From Podospora pseudoanserina (taxonomy: Eukaryota; Ascomycota; Sordariomycetes; Sordariales; Podosporaceae): 64,000 nucleotides of DNA. Numbering within the stretch: the first letter of the stretch is position 1; every line of letters starts with the position of its first letter. Below, one piece after another: positions 22,617 to 33,253 of this stretch. The notes below the pieces were generated by a model. That model did not search any database. It was not told where the DNA came from and worked only from the letters and a program-made list of their open reading frames with translations. Position numbers and translations under genes: made by a program. The stretch is from assembly GCF_035222485.1 (NCBI RefSeq), contig NC_085925.1, positions 3,968,001 through 4,032,000 of the forward strand, written 5' to 3'.

Positions 22617-23201
22617 ATGGCGCCCAACAGCCCAGACGAAGGGGATACCTCACGGTACCATACCCCACGGCCAGGCGCAGTCCGCACTCGCCGGCTCTCA
22701 TGTTCGATCGAACGCGGACGTGACCCATATGGAAACATAGATGCCGAACCGGTTCGCAGGTCTCGCTCCGTGCCTGCATACCCGGATCGAGCCAGGCAAG
22801 CTCTCGACTGGGATACACTCCGCCATATAGTCACGTCATTGGCCCCCAACAACACTGCTGAGAACCAGACTAGTTCTGGAAGTCGGAGGCCGAGAAGAAG
22901 GAGAAACCGGCGCTGGGCAAAAAGGCAATGGGCAAATAGAATGAAAGCGGAGAGTCAGAACCAAGCTGTGGACGAGTCAGATGACGAGCCATATGTTAGA
23001 GGGGATAGTGGGAAAGAGGATCTTGTGAGAGAACATAAGGAACAGGATCAACAGAGGCCTCTTGGGGTGAATTACGATGGTTTGTGGAGGAACGCACTGT
23101 CTGCCGATCGTGTCAGGATGCGTGCTTGCTTTTGGTACGGCGGGCGGAGCGCGCATATCGAGCCATCCTTCAAGGTGGCTTCAGTGTGGACAATCACCTG
23201 A
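22617..23201 (+). CDS. Hypothetical disordered basic protein, 3' end formed by a MITE
   Basis: A 194-residue frame begins at an ATG at 22617 (ACCAATATGG). It is rich in Arg, Ser, Asp and Glu, with a strongly basic block (RRPRRRRNRRWAKRQWANR) near the middle and no membrane helix or recognisable domain. The final codons (S-V-W-T-I-T-stop) lie within the left terminal inverted repeat of the adjacent MITE, so the present stop was supplied by the insertion. The original C-terminus was probably different. A real gene is likely but not certain, as composition is the main support. Confidence 0.45.
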   Translation: MAPNSPDEGDTSRYHTPRPGAVRTRRLSCSIERGRDPYGNIDAEPVRRSRSVPAYPDRARQALDWDTLRHIVTSLAPNNTAENQTSSGSRRPRRRRNRRWAKRQWANRMKAESQNQAVDESDDEPYVRGDSGKEDLVREHKEQDQQRPLGVNYDGLWRNALSADRVRMRACFWYGGRSAHIEPSFKVASVWTIT

Positions 23202-23304
23202 GCCAAGTCAAGCCGTGATACCCTCAAGTCAAGCCGACCCGGAAATCCTGAGCCAAGTCAAGCCCAGAGCCGGCTCAGTTCAGATCAGTTGATTGTCCAC
23301 ACTG
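23182..23304 (+). mobile_element. Non-autonomous hAT-type MITE, 123 bp
   Basis: Near-perfect ~20-bp terminal inverted repeats (19 of 20 match) begin CAGTGTGGACAATCA on the left (23182) and end in the complement at 23304. The flanking 8-mers GGTGGCTT (23174-23181) and GGTGGATT (23305-23312) match at 7 of 8 positions, as expected for an aged hAT 8-bp target duplication. The CAGTG terminus also fits hAT. Inside are repeated subterminal motifs AAGTCAAGCC (three copies), two within a longer CTGAGCCAAGTCAAGCC repeat. There is no coding capacity. Orientation is arbitrary. Confidence 0.75.
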
Positions 23305-23487
23305 GGTGGATTTGGACACGTTGCTAGAATACAGGTATCATAATGTCTTCAGCGCAGAGCGAGTGATGGGCTGAGATGAAAAGTATATACAGGGAAGAGA
23401 GAAGGCGAAAAGATGTCAAGTAGGTATGTACACGAAGATCTTACGAATGACCTTGACTTATCAAAAAAGCTGCTCCTGTTGCCATGA

Positions 23488-24466
23488 TCATGTGGAATAG
23501 TGAGCGACATATCCCACCTCCATCATCGAGCCGTAACCGTCGGCCGTGTTTCCGTTGGGGTACCCTGGCTGTTTGACCGTTAGCGCTACTCTCCCTTATG
23601 CATTCCTTGAATACAAGACCTACCCAGTCACCTCCTACAGCCACGTTGAGAATGAAGAAGAGCGGTTTCTGGGCCAAGCTCGCCCACACACCAGCATCGT
23701 TGATCTGATCGCCCCTGACCTGGTGGAACTGCTGCCCGTTCATGTACCAAGTTATGTGCTCGCTTCTCCAGTCGGAAGAGGTCCTGTCAAAGATGACCCG
23801 CCACTTTTGCCAGCCTTGGTTGGGGATATTGATGGCCCCCCCTCGGCCGGTGGGCTCGTTGCAAGCGCCCCCTGGATAGACTAGGTAGGTACCGCATCTG
23901 TCAGCCACCTTCAACCATGCCTACCTGTGGTGCAGTAGGGATAATAACATACCATGACAGTGAACCGTCCCATACCCCGTCAACAACCCATTGACCGTCT
24001 CCATGATGTCCACCTCGCCACATGCCGGCCAGCCAGTCCCCATCCGGATGCTTTGACCCAGCAGCCAAAACGCAGGCCAGATCCCCTGCTTCTGAGAGAT
24101 GTCATTCCCTCCAAATCTAATCTCGGCCTCTACCAACGTCCTTCTCCCTGCGCCCGGGGTGAAGGTGTACCTCGACTCTATTCTGCCAGATGTCCATTGA
24201 AGCTGGCTGTCGCGCCAGGGGACAATTTGAAGAGTTTGGCCACCAGAAAGCTGAATTTGCCTGGGGTCGGCGCGGTATGTCTGGAGCTCATTGTTGACGC
24301 CAATGTTTCGGTTGATGATGTCCCAGTTTGAAGAGGACGGGAGGGTGGCCGAGGAACCGGAAAAAGTGTCAGCCCAGAGGAGAGAGTAGCCCGCGTAAGA
24401 GGGAGGTTGATACGCAGATGCCAACAGGGGCAAGAGAGGAAGGGCAAGATAGGAAGAAAGATGCAT
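23488..24466 (-). CDS. Secreted GH16 endo-beta-glucanase-like enzyme
   Basis: Exons 24466-23953, 23880-23624 and 23568-23488 encode 283 residues. A signal peptide (MHLSSYLALPLLPLLASA) precedes a GH16 jelly-roll. The family catalytic motif is seen as GEVDIMETVNG (nucleophile and acid/base Glu either side of Asp). Supporting segments are NNELQTY, SGRIESR, IWPAFWLLG, CNEPTG and LNVAVGGDWPGYPN. It should cut beta-1,3 or mixed-linked glucans outside the cell. All intron phases close, and the last exon supplies the usual C-terminal strand (MMEVGYVAHYS). A TATATAA stretch about 200 bp upstream (near 24670, readable on the minus strand) may be its TATA box. Confidence 0.92.
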
Positions 24467-25065
24467 GGTGAGAGAGCTCAACAAAAAAAAAAAAAAGGAG
24501 TGATGAGAAGAATAAGTATGTACAAGCGGTCGCCAAGATGAAAAGCTCAAATGTTTGCAAAGGAGTGTCTCAAAATCCAAGGAATGTGAAGGTGTCTTGG
24601 AAAAGGAATGTGGTTGAAGACCTAGACCCTAGCCTCTCAAGACAGAAACACAGGAAGAGAGGCTCAACTTATATAAAGATTCCTGTCGGCCATCTAGAAC
24701 CTGACATCTGGGTCTGGAGTAAATGAAGCAGTGCCATGAAGTGACCAGTTAGGAGCACGAGAGGGTGCACTGTGATAGCAACAAACCACATGGGATCCAT
24801 GCTACCCCTGCTTCGACATGGCAAAGTCCACAAGGTCAGGTCAGGGCATCTTCCCAAGTGGTCACCTCCGGTGTATGCCACGTCGTCCCCACAGTGACTT
24901 CTTCAGAAAACATGCAACGGTGTAACATGAAACCCAGGACTTGCGGAGCTGTCTTGGTAGCAGGCGGTTCAGGCCGTTATGGCCCACTCGTCCATAACCT
25001 GGTACGGTAGTCGGCCTGGTCGAGGCCTGGAAAAGGATGGTAAGGGAATAATTGGGGCGTAAGGT
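24467..25065. other. Intergenic region
   Basis: Upstream region of the GH16 gene. It includes an A-run near 24483-24496 and the TATATAA stretch near 24670. No gene seen. Confidence 0.5.
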
Positions 25066-25599
25066 TCATGCGGCCCATTCTGGGGTCTTAACGAGGTGAT
25101 TGGGCATCCCTTGAGATCTTCCAGGGGTACATAGGCTCGGCACGCAAACTGTGCCTCCTATTAAGCACTCTGGCACATCTCCCGCTTCAAGACTCAGGAT
25201 TTCTGGGGCTGCAAACCCGCTGAATGGCCACTGCTTAGTCTTGGAAGTGCTCCATGCGATTATTGGGCGTCGGACAAAATCTGCAAACTGGCAGGCTTCG
25301 ACCCCATACCTTATGACTGAGATCCTGTCATCAACGCTCAAGTGCTCAGATGGAGCCGGAGATAAAGCTGTCAGGGGGTCGACCGTTTCTGACAAAGGGC
25401 AGTCATCAAGCCAGCTGCATTGAAACGAGACCAAAGTACCGCTCGGCCGGGTCCCAAAAAGGACAATGGTGCCCGGGTTGATGACACATCTACCCCAGCT
25501 TTTGGGTTGCATTGGGGACATCTGCTGGCCGGTGCACACGGTAGTTGCGCCGAACTGCATCTTTGAGGAATTTTGCAGACCATAGACACTTGATCGCAT
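25066..25599 (-). CDS. Doubtful hypothetical protein
   Basis: A 177-residue frame from an ATG at 25599. It contains several Cys (CTGQQMSP, GRCVINPG, SFQCSWLDDC) but no signal peptide. A second minus-strand frame just upstream begins MKKRVFILLLAASVSPESEV (near 25750), which looks like a signal sequence. The two could be exons of one small secreted protein, but I could not find a splice pair that joins them convincingly. No family recognised. It may be non-coding. Confidence 0.25.
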   Translation of the reverse strand: MRSSVYGLQNSSKMQFGATTVCTGQQMSPMQPKSWGRCVINPGTIVLFGTRPSGTLVSFQCSWLDDCPLSETVDPLTALSPAPSEHLSVDDRISVIRYGVEACQFADFVRRPIIAWSTSKTKQWPFSGFAAPEILSLEAGDVPECLIGGTVCVPSLCTPGRSQGMPNHLVKTPEWAA

Positions 25600-26520
25600 G
25601 TGAAGCTAGTGTAACGTTGTCTCTGAACTGTTGTAAACGTTGCTTAAAGGGTTCAAACAAACTGTGCAGGTTTTCCTCTGAAAGATTTGACACTTCTGAC
25701 TCTGGTGAGACTGAAGCCGCCAAGAGCAAGATGAAAACTCTTTTCTTCATGATTTCGAATTCTTTTGGCTGATTTGGTACCAGGGATGGTGGACAATGTG
25801 TCAAAACTGGACAGAGACAAGTGATGTGAGCAATGCCATTGGCCGGCGGGAAAACAGGGTAAATGGGCAAGGAACGCCAAAAAGGGGTGCACTTACGCCA
25901 CTCACGCCTTTTTTTCCTTGGGGTATAAGTGGGTCGGTTAACTGATATCCAGATGCTCAAGCCTCAGTCATTGTGGAAGAGAGGTTTCCACGCTTATCAG
26001 ATGAATGGCTTTGAGGATCGAGTTTGGTTTTGGAGGCGCCAAAACTCTATCCCTAAGTGGATCTTTGCTGCCTGGCTCCATCATGACATGTATCTAAAGT
26101 TGGATTGCCAGACGGCAATTATGATTGAATCTAACTTTGCAAAGGACAAACCTTCGACCTGGCGTCTTCCTTTTCACGAATGGCTACAAAGAAGAGACAC
26201 CAGTTAAAAATTGCGATTCTCTTATTAAAAATCCATCATAGGTAGGTAGCTTTGCCCCCTTCCGTCATGGTCTTCCTGTGTTGATAACAGGGAAAAAAAG
26301 GACAAAACTTTTGTCATACAACAACATACCTAAGCTAATGTACCTAGGTAAGATAGGTTACCCCTCCCTTTCCAGCTCCCCGGTTACATTACCCGCCGGC
26401 GCTAAGTTCCCCACTTCCGAGGTTCACCGGATGCCTTTCTTCTTCTCGTCATCCGACACATCATCCCACCAACCTCAGCACCCATTTCAACCTTCAGATC
26501 AGGCCCCCAAGAGCTTCAAC
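25600..26520. other. Intergenic region
   Basis: Holds the signal-peptide-like minus-strand frame near 25500-25750 mentioned in the previous entry and the promoter of the methyltransferase. Nothing else is supported. Confidence 0.45.
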
Positions 26521-27255
26521 ATGACAGAGCCCAACCAAATCCGCTTCAACCAAGAAGCCGCAAACTGGGACTCCAACCCCTCGGTCGTCCTCGCCACTGA
26601 ACTTGCCGTCGAATCGTACCTCCCTTTCTGCAGCGCCTCGTTTGATATCCTCGATTTGGGCTGCGGGACAGGCCTTTTGTCTCTCCTTCTCGCTCCTCAT
26701 GTGAGATCGATCACAGCAGTTGATTCGGCCTCGGGAATGATCGATGTCCTCACAGCCAAGCTTTCTTCCTCTAGCTCTCACCAAAATGTCAAAAATGTTC
26801 TCGCTGTGTGCGCACTTTTGCAGGATCCGGATGATGCAAGGCTTCAAATCGACCCGTTGACAAAAGCCACCCTGGGATCTGAGACACGGGCGAGGACGTT
26901 TGACCTTGTGGTATCGCATCTGGTATTGCACCATATCCCGGATCTGGCGGCCGTTTTCAAGACGATTTACGGGTTGCTGAAACCGGGAGGCAAAGTTGCG
27001 GTGACTGATTTTGAGGACTTTGGGCCCGAGGCGAGGAAGTTTCATCCCGAGAGCAAGATGGATGGGGTGGAGAGGCATGGGATCAAAAGAGAAGATATTC
27101 AGAAGATCATTGAAGAGACTGGATTTGAGAGCGTGACGGTGGAAACAGCATTCGAGTTGCCCAAGAGGGTGGAGAGCGAGCCTGGAAAGGGGGATATTGA
27201 GAGCGGGCCGACAAAGGTTTTCCCTTTTCTTATCTGCAGCGGCACGAAGCCATGA
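26521..27255 (+). CDS. Class I SAM-dependent methyltransferase
   Basis: A single-exon gene of 244 residues from ATG 26521 (CCAACATGACA). The frame is open further upstream with an in-frame ATG at 26430, but the family normally begins near this point. Motif I is DILDLGCGTGLLSLLL (SAM binding), motif II is TAVDSASGM, then DLVVSHLVLHHIPD and LLKPGGKVAVTDF, the typical post-motif strand. The C-terminus (FELPKRVESEPG) matches the ubiE/COQ5-like fungal group of unknown substrate. Cytosolic, with no targeting signal visible. No biosynthetic partner lies beside it. Confidence 0.88.
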   Translation: MTEPNQIRFNQEAANWDSNPSVVLATELAVESYLPFCSASFDILDLGCGTGLLSLLLAPHVRSITAVDSASGMIDVLTAKLSSSSSHQNVKNVLAVCALLQDPDDARLQIDPLTKATLGSETRARTFDLVVSHLVLHHIPDLAAVFKTIYGLLKPGGKVAVTDFEDFGPEARKFHPESKMDGVERHGIKREDIQKIIEETGFESVTVETAFELPKRVESEPGKGDIESGPTKVFPFLICSGTKP

Positions 27256-27648
27256 TTTTAAGTGGACCATGAGAGGAAATGGACAGGCGAATGCTTTCAC
27301 CATTGTTGGCAGTCCCGTCAGTGAGTGTGTAAACGACTATCCAAAGAGCACAACGACGCTGCTGGTGTGCTTCAAATCCAACCTGCTGCTTCATTCTCGT
27401 TGCCAGGTTCTCTTTCCTGCAGTTGATCTGACGGTTACCTAGAGAGGCAAGTGCTCCTAGAACTGGTTGGGAAGTGGCCGACATACTACCAGAAGGGGCG
27501 CCCCAGATGTCGACTCGTGCTTCGCCTCTGACCAGTCCCATTCCATCCCATCAGCTCCAGAACACATCATCTAATCCAACATTTGTCCACACCCCATCAA
27601 CAGCATATACCCTCCCAGTCTCCCACGGAAGCCAGTCAACCTACAACC

Positions 27649-28299
27649 ATGCCCACCGACCTGCGGGATGTTACGAAGCCTCCTGGCCGTTCAGGCGACC
27701 CCCCTGGACCATCGCCTTTTGTACCAGACACCAAAAAGATAACGCCAGTTCATGAGCCATATGTTCCAGGCGTCACATTCAGAAACCCATTCAACGAGGA
27801 CCCTCAAACCAGAGCAAGGCGTGACGCACAGGATTTTATCGAGCACCAACGCAAAGATTGGGAAAACGCAACGAAAAGGGCAAAGCAAGAGTGGGACGCG
27901 CTCTTTGAGAAGCAACGGCCTGAACAGCCCGAACAGCCCGAACAGCCTGAACAGAGACGAACACGTCCATGTGACAGCGGTACCAACGACCGCATCAACT
28001 TCGACCGCCCCTCCCGCCGCGCCTCCTCCAGCAAGTCCAACAATCACAACATCCTCAAGCGCTTCTCCCCCGCCCCCTCGGGCAAATCCAAATCCTCCAC
28101 CGCTCACACCAAAAGCTCCCGCAGCCAGAAGTTTAGAGATGGCACGAAAAGGATAGCCGAGAGCGTGAAATCCCAGTCCAAGTCTGTGCTTGGCAAAATA
28201 AAGAAATTCGGGTCCTGGTTCAAGAAGAGGCTGGGCAACAACAACAAGAAGAAGAAGAAGAGGAAGCCGAGCAAGAAGAGGAAGCAAAAGACAGCTTGA
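27649..28299 (+). CDS. Hypothetical lysine-rich basic protein
   Basis: 216 residues from ATG 27649 (the frame opens earlier only at a TTG). An N-terminal Pro-rich part contains PYVPGVTFRNPFNEDPQTR, followed by a short helix (EHQRKDWENATKRAKQEWD), four PEQ repeats encoded by a 9-nt tandem repeat (about 27925-27955), and a C-terminus that is extremely basic (KKKKKRKPSKKRKQK). A nuclear or nucleolar location is inferred from the charge. No domain recognised. The consistent Ser/Lys coding composition makes it more likely real than chance. Confidence 0.45.
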   Translation: MPTDLRDVTKPPGRSGDPPGPSPFVPDTKKITPVHEPYVPGVTFRNPFNEDPQTRARRDAQDFIEHQRKDWENATKRAKQEWDALFEKQRPEQPEQPEQPEQRRTRPCDSGTNDRINFDRPSRRASSSKSNNHNILKRFSPAPSGKSKSSTAHTKSSRSQKFRDGTKRIAESVKSQSKSVLGKIKKFGSWFKKRLGNNNKKKKKRKPSKKRKQKTA

Positions 28300-28883
28300 T
28301 GTTCAAGCTGGAGGGTGCAGCTGGAGAATCCGACGGATGCGGGGGTGGTTTGGCAAGAAGTAAACAATGACCTGGGTTGAACTCGCTCAAGGCTTACAGA
28401 CACAGAGACTTGAGATTGGAATTGACACTCCTGTTCTGCTGCTGTCGTATGATGCGGCAGACAATTCGTATACAACAGCAAGCATGCAGTAAGAGGTAGA
28501 TATTTGGTAAAGGCTGGATAGGGTACATTCAGGGGTAATAATACCATCGACAAGAACGCTCTCTATCTGATGTAATGTGCCTTGAAATAGGACGGCACTC
28601 TTTACCCGCAAACCGCCAGATTACACTCAACATTAAAGCTAGTCTACTACTACATCGAACTACAAAGATATATACCTGTGACTTGAAGCACCAAGAAAGA
28701 TAATAAAAAACGCGAAGAGCATCATCCAGGAGCAAACTGGCGATCAACAAGGCTGACGATGCTGATGAAAGATGATACAAGAATAAAAATACGTTCCTCC
28801 CTTGCAAAGAAGCCCTCTGCCTTTTCCAAAACACAGATGACACCCGGTATGCAAACTCTCTGAACCCTTATCCCAAATGCATG

Positions 28884-28885
<2 letters not shown>
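28300..28885. other. Intergenic region between convergent genes
   Basis: 3' flanks of the basic hypothetical gene and the alpha/beta hydrolase. No gene seen. Confidence 0.5.
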
Positions 28886-28926
<41 letters not shown>

Positions 28927-28954
28927 GTGTGTGTGTGCGTGTGTGTGCGTGTGT
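28886..28954 (+). repeat. (TG)n microsatellite with GC interruptions
   Basis: About 69 bp of TG dinucleotides with three CG steps, ending 8 bp from the stop codon of the hydrolase gene. It would be an (AC)n tract in that gene's 3' UTR. Confidence 0.95.
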
Positions 28955-28962
28955 AGACAACT

Positions 28963-31900
28963 TCATCTTGCCTGTCCAATCGTCCCTCTTCTTCCCCTCC
29001 CCTCTTCTCTCCGCGTGGTCGCACCTGTGACTCTGCTCCACTCCTCCCACTCCTGGCTGATCTCCATCAGCACTCCGCCCATGACCTGGGCACTCGCCAT
29101 CAAACCGTGGCCCTCGCCCTCGAGCACCCGCACCTCACACCGGCGCATGGTCTTGCCCAGCCATCTGACATTATCGACGGGCACGCGCGTGTCGCGGCTG
29201 CCGTGGTGGATAATCACCGGTCGGGTGATGTCGACGTACCGGAAGCCAATCGTGTGGCGCCGCTCGAGGCACACAAGCAGATCGACGGCGGGGTTGGCTC
29301 CGGTGGTGGCCAGCTGCCAGATGGAATGCGTCAGCCGGTTGTCGTACAGCTCCTGTCTTTCACGGTCAGCCAGCTGTGAGGTAGCAAGCGCCGCTGCCGC
29401 CGACAGGAGATCCTCCTTGTCCGAAGTCCGCCGGTTTCCTTGCTGTGTCGAGTTGGACCGATTGTGACGGTGACCCATGTTATCGCCGCCGCTAGGGTTC
29501 GTCCCCGTTGGTTTTACGTGGTCCATGTACTCGTCGGCCGCCGGAATCTGAGAGGCGCCCTTGGACCCGTCATCGTGCATGCGGTTCTCCTTATTGTCCG
29601 CACCATGTGACGAGCTTTTGGACTGCTCCTTGCTCTCCCTGGCCGCGTTATTCTTTCTCTCTCGCCGTGCTCGCTTTTGCTTCGGTAGAGAGCTAGTGAT
29701 GCTGGAACTGGTGGCCGTCATGAAGCTGCTGTTGGCGGCCTTGAGAATAGGGGTAGGGAGGGCGCGCAATATCCGTTGGCTTGTGGGGATGGCATTTGTT
29801 GGTGGTAAAGGCGTCTGCGTGCTCGATCCTATGACATTCATTTGCGACGGTGGAATCCATGGCGCCAAGAGGTGTATCCTGCCACGAATGTGTTGGGGCA
29901 TACGAAGTGCCGTGGCCAGCGCGTAGATGGCTCCGGCTGAATGGGCTAGAATGGAGAACTTGGTGATTTTGAGCGATTGGCAGATTGCATAGACATCATC
30001 TGAACGCAGTTAGTATCAGCCTCAGCTAGACTAGAAAGTGATAGAAAATAACATACCGGGCCAGCCCAAAGGTGTTGCAGTCCCTTCAGCGTATGGCTCG
30101 CTGTCTCCCACGCCAGGGCGGTCTGGGGTGATCAGCCGGAGCTTGAGGGTCAATGCCAGCTCATCATAAAACGCCGTGATATATCTCGTCAGCCCCATGC
30201 CGACACAGCAAAACACAGCGCTTCCATTCGGGTCGCCAACCTCACTAAAGCTGATGACACGTCCCGTCTGTGGGTGCCGAATCTTTTGGCTCAGCCGAGG
30301 GCTACAAAGGTAGCTTTCCACCGCGTCGTCGATACTATCCGCGCTCGGTGGTCGCTCGTACCCAATGTGCGGGTGGTCACCTTTCGAATGGCTCGATGCA
30401 CGATGATCTAAGGCCTTGTCGGGGGTCGGACCTGGGGCTCCAGAGAGTCTCTTGAGCCGAGTGCTGCTCCGCTTCGACTTAACAGCGACACCACCGCCCT
30501 CGCTTGCGTATCCACCAAAAGGATCAGGGGTGGTTCTGCCGGAGCGTCGTCGTTTCGCATCGGTGCTGGTCTCGCGGTCTCTGCGGCGTCCTTGAGCAAT
30601 GGCCGGCGACGGTGCGCCGTCGTCGAGGGGCTCCAAATCAGGAAACATGCTGGCCATGGGTGTTACAGGAGGGGCGCTGTGTACTTCAGGTTGAAGCCTG
30701 TCCGAGCTGTACTGCGGGATGTCGGCCGAGAGCCTCAGAGGATCGAGCGGCTTCTGTCTGGAGTTTCGTGACTTTGTGTCGTCAAAAAAGGTACGGCCCT
30801 CGGAGCCTTGTTCTTCAAGCTCGGGGATAGTCCCGCTTTCACGCTTTGAGTTCCGCGAGGCACGGGTAGAGGAGCGCTTAGCACCACTTCCCGTCTTCCT
30901 CAGGGATGAGTCTCTGGTAGGGATGGCCCTTGGACTGGAAAGCGTGCTGCTCAGACCGTCTCTGCCAAGGTCGAGGTTCGTTTCCTCGTTGATTATGGAC
31001 TCGGCCGAAAGTGGATCCAGTCGCGGTGTTGTGCTTCCACTCGGGGGGTTATATCCTGGAGTGCCGTAGCTGGTTCTCTTCTTGTCGGCTTCCTTTTCTC
31101 GCAGGATTTCCTTGCTGCTCATATACTTGAGGCTGCGCTGACTTCGTCCGTTCTTCCAGCCCCAGCTTTCAAAGGACCGCTGCTTTCTGAGTCCGTGTCC
31201 TTCGGGGCCCGGTGAGACGGGCTCGTTCCTGGTTTCGACACTGAGTTTCCCGAAGCTGTTGCCGATGCTCTCTGCTCCTCCCGATGTCAATGATCCCTTG
31301 CTTGACGGCCGAGACAAGGCACTGCTGCTCCCTCGTGACAGGAGGCCCTTTAATCCGCCAGAACTCTCCCTCGGGCCGGCGCTCTTCGGAGACTTGGGTG
31401 CTGTGAGTACAGACAGGCCACTTGGGGGCTTAGAGGTCCGGATCACCGGAGGGCTCGCAGCAAGTTCATCTAACGGCACATCCTCCTCTCTGAGATCTCC
31501 CAAGGACGGTTTGGAAAAGGCGCCGTAGTCGACGCCAAACGAACCACCGCCGGCGGCCTGTGTGGGCGACCCGGGAAAGGAGATGCTGATGGGGCTTCCT
31601 GGTCCGATGGGCGCGAGGTAGGACGGGCTGTCAAAGTGGTTGCTGAGCGGCCTCGATATGGCCGACAGGGATGTGATGAGGGACGATATTACTTCGGGTG
31701 ACGCAGGCGTGGGTGGGGCGGCGATGGTGTGTTCAGAGTCTCGTCCTCTTTCTTTGGGTTTGGGGTAACGGTTGGCGTAAACCTGTCGGTCTCGGTCGGT
31801 CCAGTCGGCAAAGATGTCGGGCTCTCGATCGCGCCTCGAGTCGAGGATAGGAGGAGGGTCGAGGGCGAGACGGCGGGAGTCAGAATGACGAGGACGGTCT

Positions 31901-31974
31901 CGCTCGCGGGACTTGCGGGGAATTGCAGGCGGTGGTGGTACGACGGACGACAACTCCAGGTGGTGGTGGTCCAT
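28963..31974 (-). CDS. Alpha/beta hydrolase with long disordered N-terminal extension
   Basis: Exons 31974-30057 and 29999-28963 encode 984 residues. The start is an ATG in a perfect context (GCCACCATGG). The frame opens 11 codons earlier only at GTG. Residues 1-560 are Ser/Pro/Arg-rich and low-complexity. The hydrolase fold begins near RVISFSEVGDPNGSAVFCCVG (oxyanion side), then TPDRPGVGDSEP, the nucleophile elbow LAHSAGAIYAL, an Asp in HHGSRDTRVP and a His in LEGEGHGL, so the triad is complete. A ~130-residue polar insert (KQKRARRERKNN...) interrupts the fold before the last core strands. It is probably an intracellular esterase-like enzyme. The extension suggests regulation or anchoring. 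Confidence 0.9.
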
Positions 31975-33168
31975 GGTGGCGGAGGCAGAGGGCGGCGGGC
32001 GCGGCACGGGACGAGGGGCTAGGTATTAACGTTCGGGGCCAACCTGGTTGACGGGCAGGCTAATGTGTTGAGACGCTCTCCTGCAGGACGAAGCGATCGC
32101 CGGTCGAAACGGAAAACGTCACGGTACCGGGAAACTCCCCTCTGGCCAACGGTGGCTTGCAGACTAGAGGAGGTCCTTGGTCAAAGCCCACACGCGCTAG
32201 ACAAGCAGCATCGTTGGAGGAAAAGAGGGAGAGGAGCAGCGACGAGAGTCGCCAAGCGGGGATGGCGCAGGACAGTCAGGGACAATTGCTGCAGCACAAC
32301 GAGACCTGCGTGGTTGCGACGACTGGAATTGACTTTTTCGATTTGATGAACCCCCCAAAAAAATAACAGCCGGGCCGTGCGCTTCGAGGGTCAGCTGGAC
32401 AAATAAGAGTATCTTACGAGGACATAACAGATGGGTAATGTTAGTATTTGCCTGCTGGAAACCCCCAGGCAGCTAACTCCAGCATGATGGAGAGAGAGAG
32501 AGAGAAAAGAAATACTTTATTACTTCTGCAGGAATAAGGAATCACAGTACGGTGTCACGGTGCTCTGGCCTCTCGCGCGCCTTGTGGTCTTGTGGTCCCC
32601 GGGCCCCTGAATTGGCCGGTCCATCCAATTGGGACCCTGAAAGCAGCTGTGGGAGCACGGGCCATCTGCAATCTGCATGCACCTGCCCCTCCCTTCCCCA
32701 CGCGTGCATTTCAAGTGCCCCGTCTCCCCTGATTGACCCCGAGAGGGAGCTCAACAAGAGAGTGAATGCTACCGTGCAGAGGAAGCGAGGACGATCTGAT
32801 GGAATAGACAAGGTCAAGACGTTGCATTCTAAACTTGTTCTATCTCAAAGACCCACGTACTGGACCTCGGCAGCATCTTATAATGGAAGATTGCCTCTTC
32901 TAGAAGACGAAGAGCGGGCCGTCCCTTTGCAGCTGATGAAGCTCGTCGTCCTTCAGTTGACTCCCCATCAACGCGAGACAAGTGACACAGCCCGTTTTCG
33001 CTGTAGGGTTGCTTTTCTGTGGTGATCAATCATCACCGCATGGACCGTTCCCGAGCATACAATCATGCTGGTAGAGTGTCGATCGAAGCCATTAAGATAA
33101 AATCATCACATGCTGCGGCTAGCCATCATAGCCTTGAACTACCATGAGCACTTCAACCATCAAATACG
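31975..33168. other. Intergenic region
   Basis: About 1.2 kb upstream of the hydrolase gene and tRNA-Gly. It contains a GA microsatellite near 32491-32505. A 157-residue plus-strand frame at 32552-33025 has no family resemblance and is not called. Confidence 0.5.
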
Positions 33169-33253
33169 GCGCGGTTAGTTTAGTGGTTAGAATCCTCGCT
33201 TCCCATCTCATGTGGACAAGCGAGGGACCCGGGTTCGAATCCCGGATCGCGCA
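33169..33253 (+). tRNA. tRNA-Gly (CCC), intron-containing
   Basis: Acceptor GCGCGGT pairs with ATCGCGC (one G-U pair), discriminator A. Anticodon stem CTCGC/GCGAG encloses TTCCCA, with anticodon CCC at 33202-33204. An intron of about 13 nt sits directly 3' of position 37. The T arm CCGGG-TTCGAAT-CCCGG is perfect. Confidence 0.93.

Noticed and set aside
28877-29467. 196-residue frame starting in the TG repeat
   Set aside because: It begins in the microsatellite and runs antisense to the hydrolase.
32552-33025. 157-residue plus-strand frame upstream of tRNA-Gly
   Set aside because: No ATG-context support, domain or splice partner. Its composition looks non-coding.
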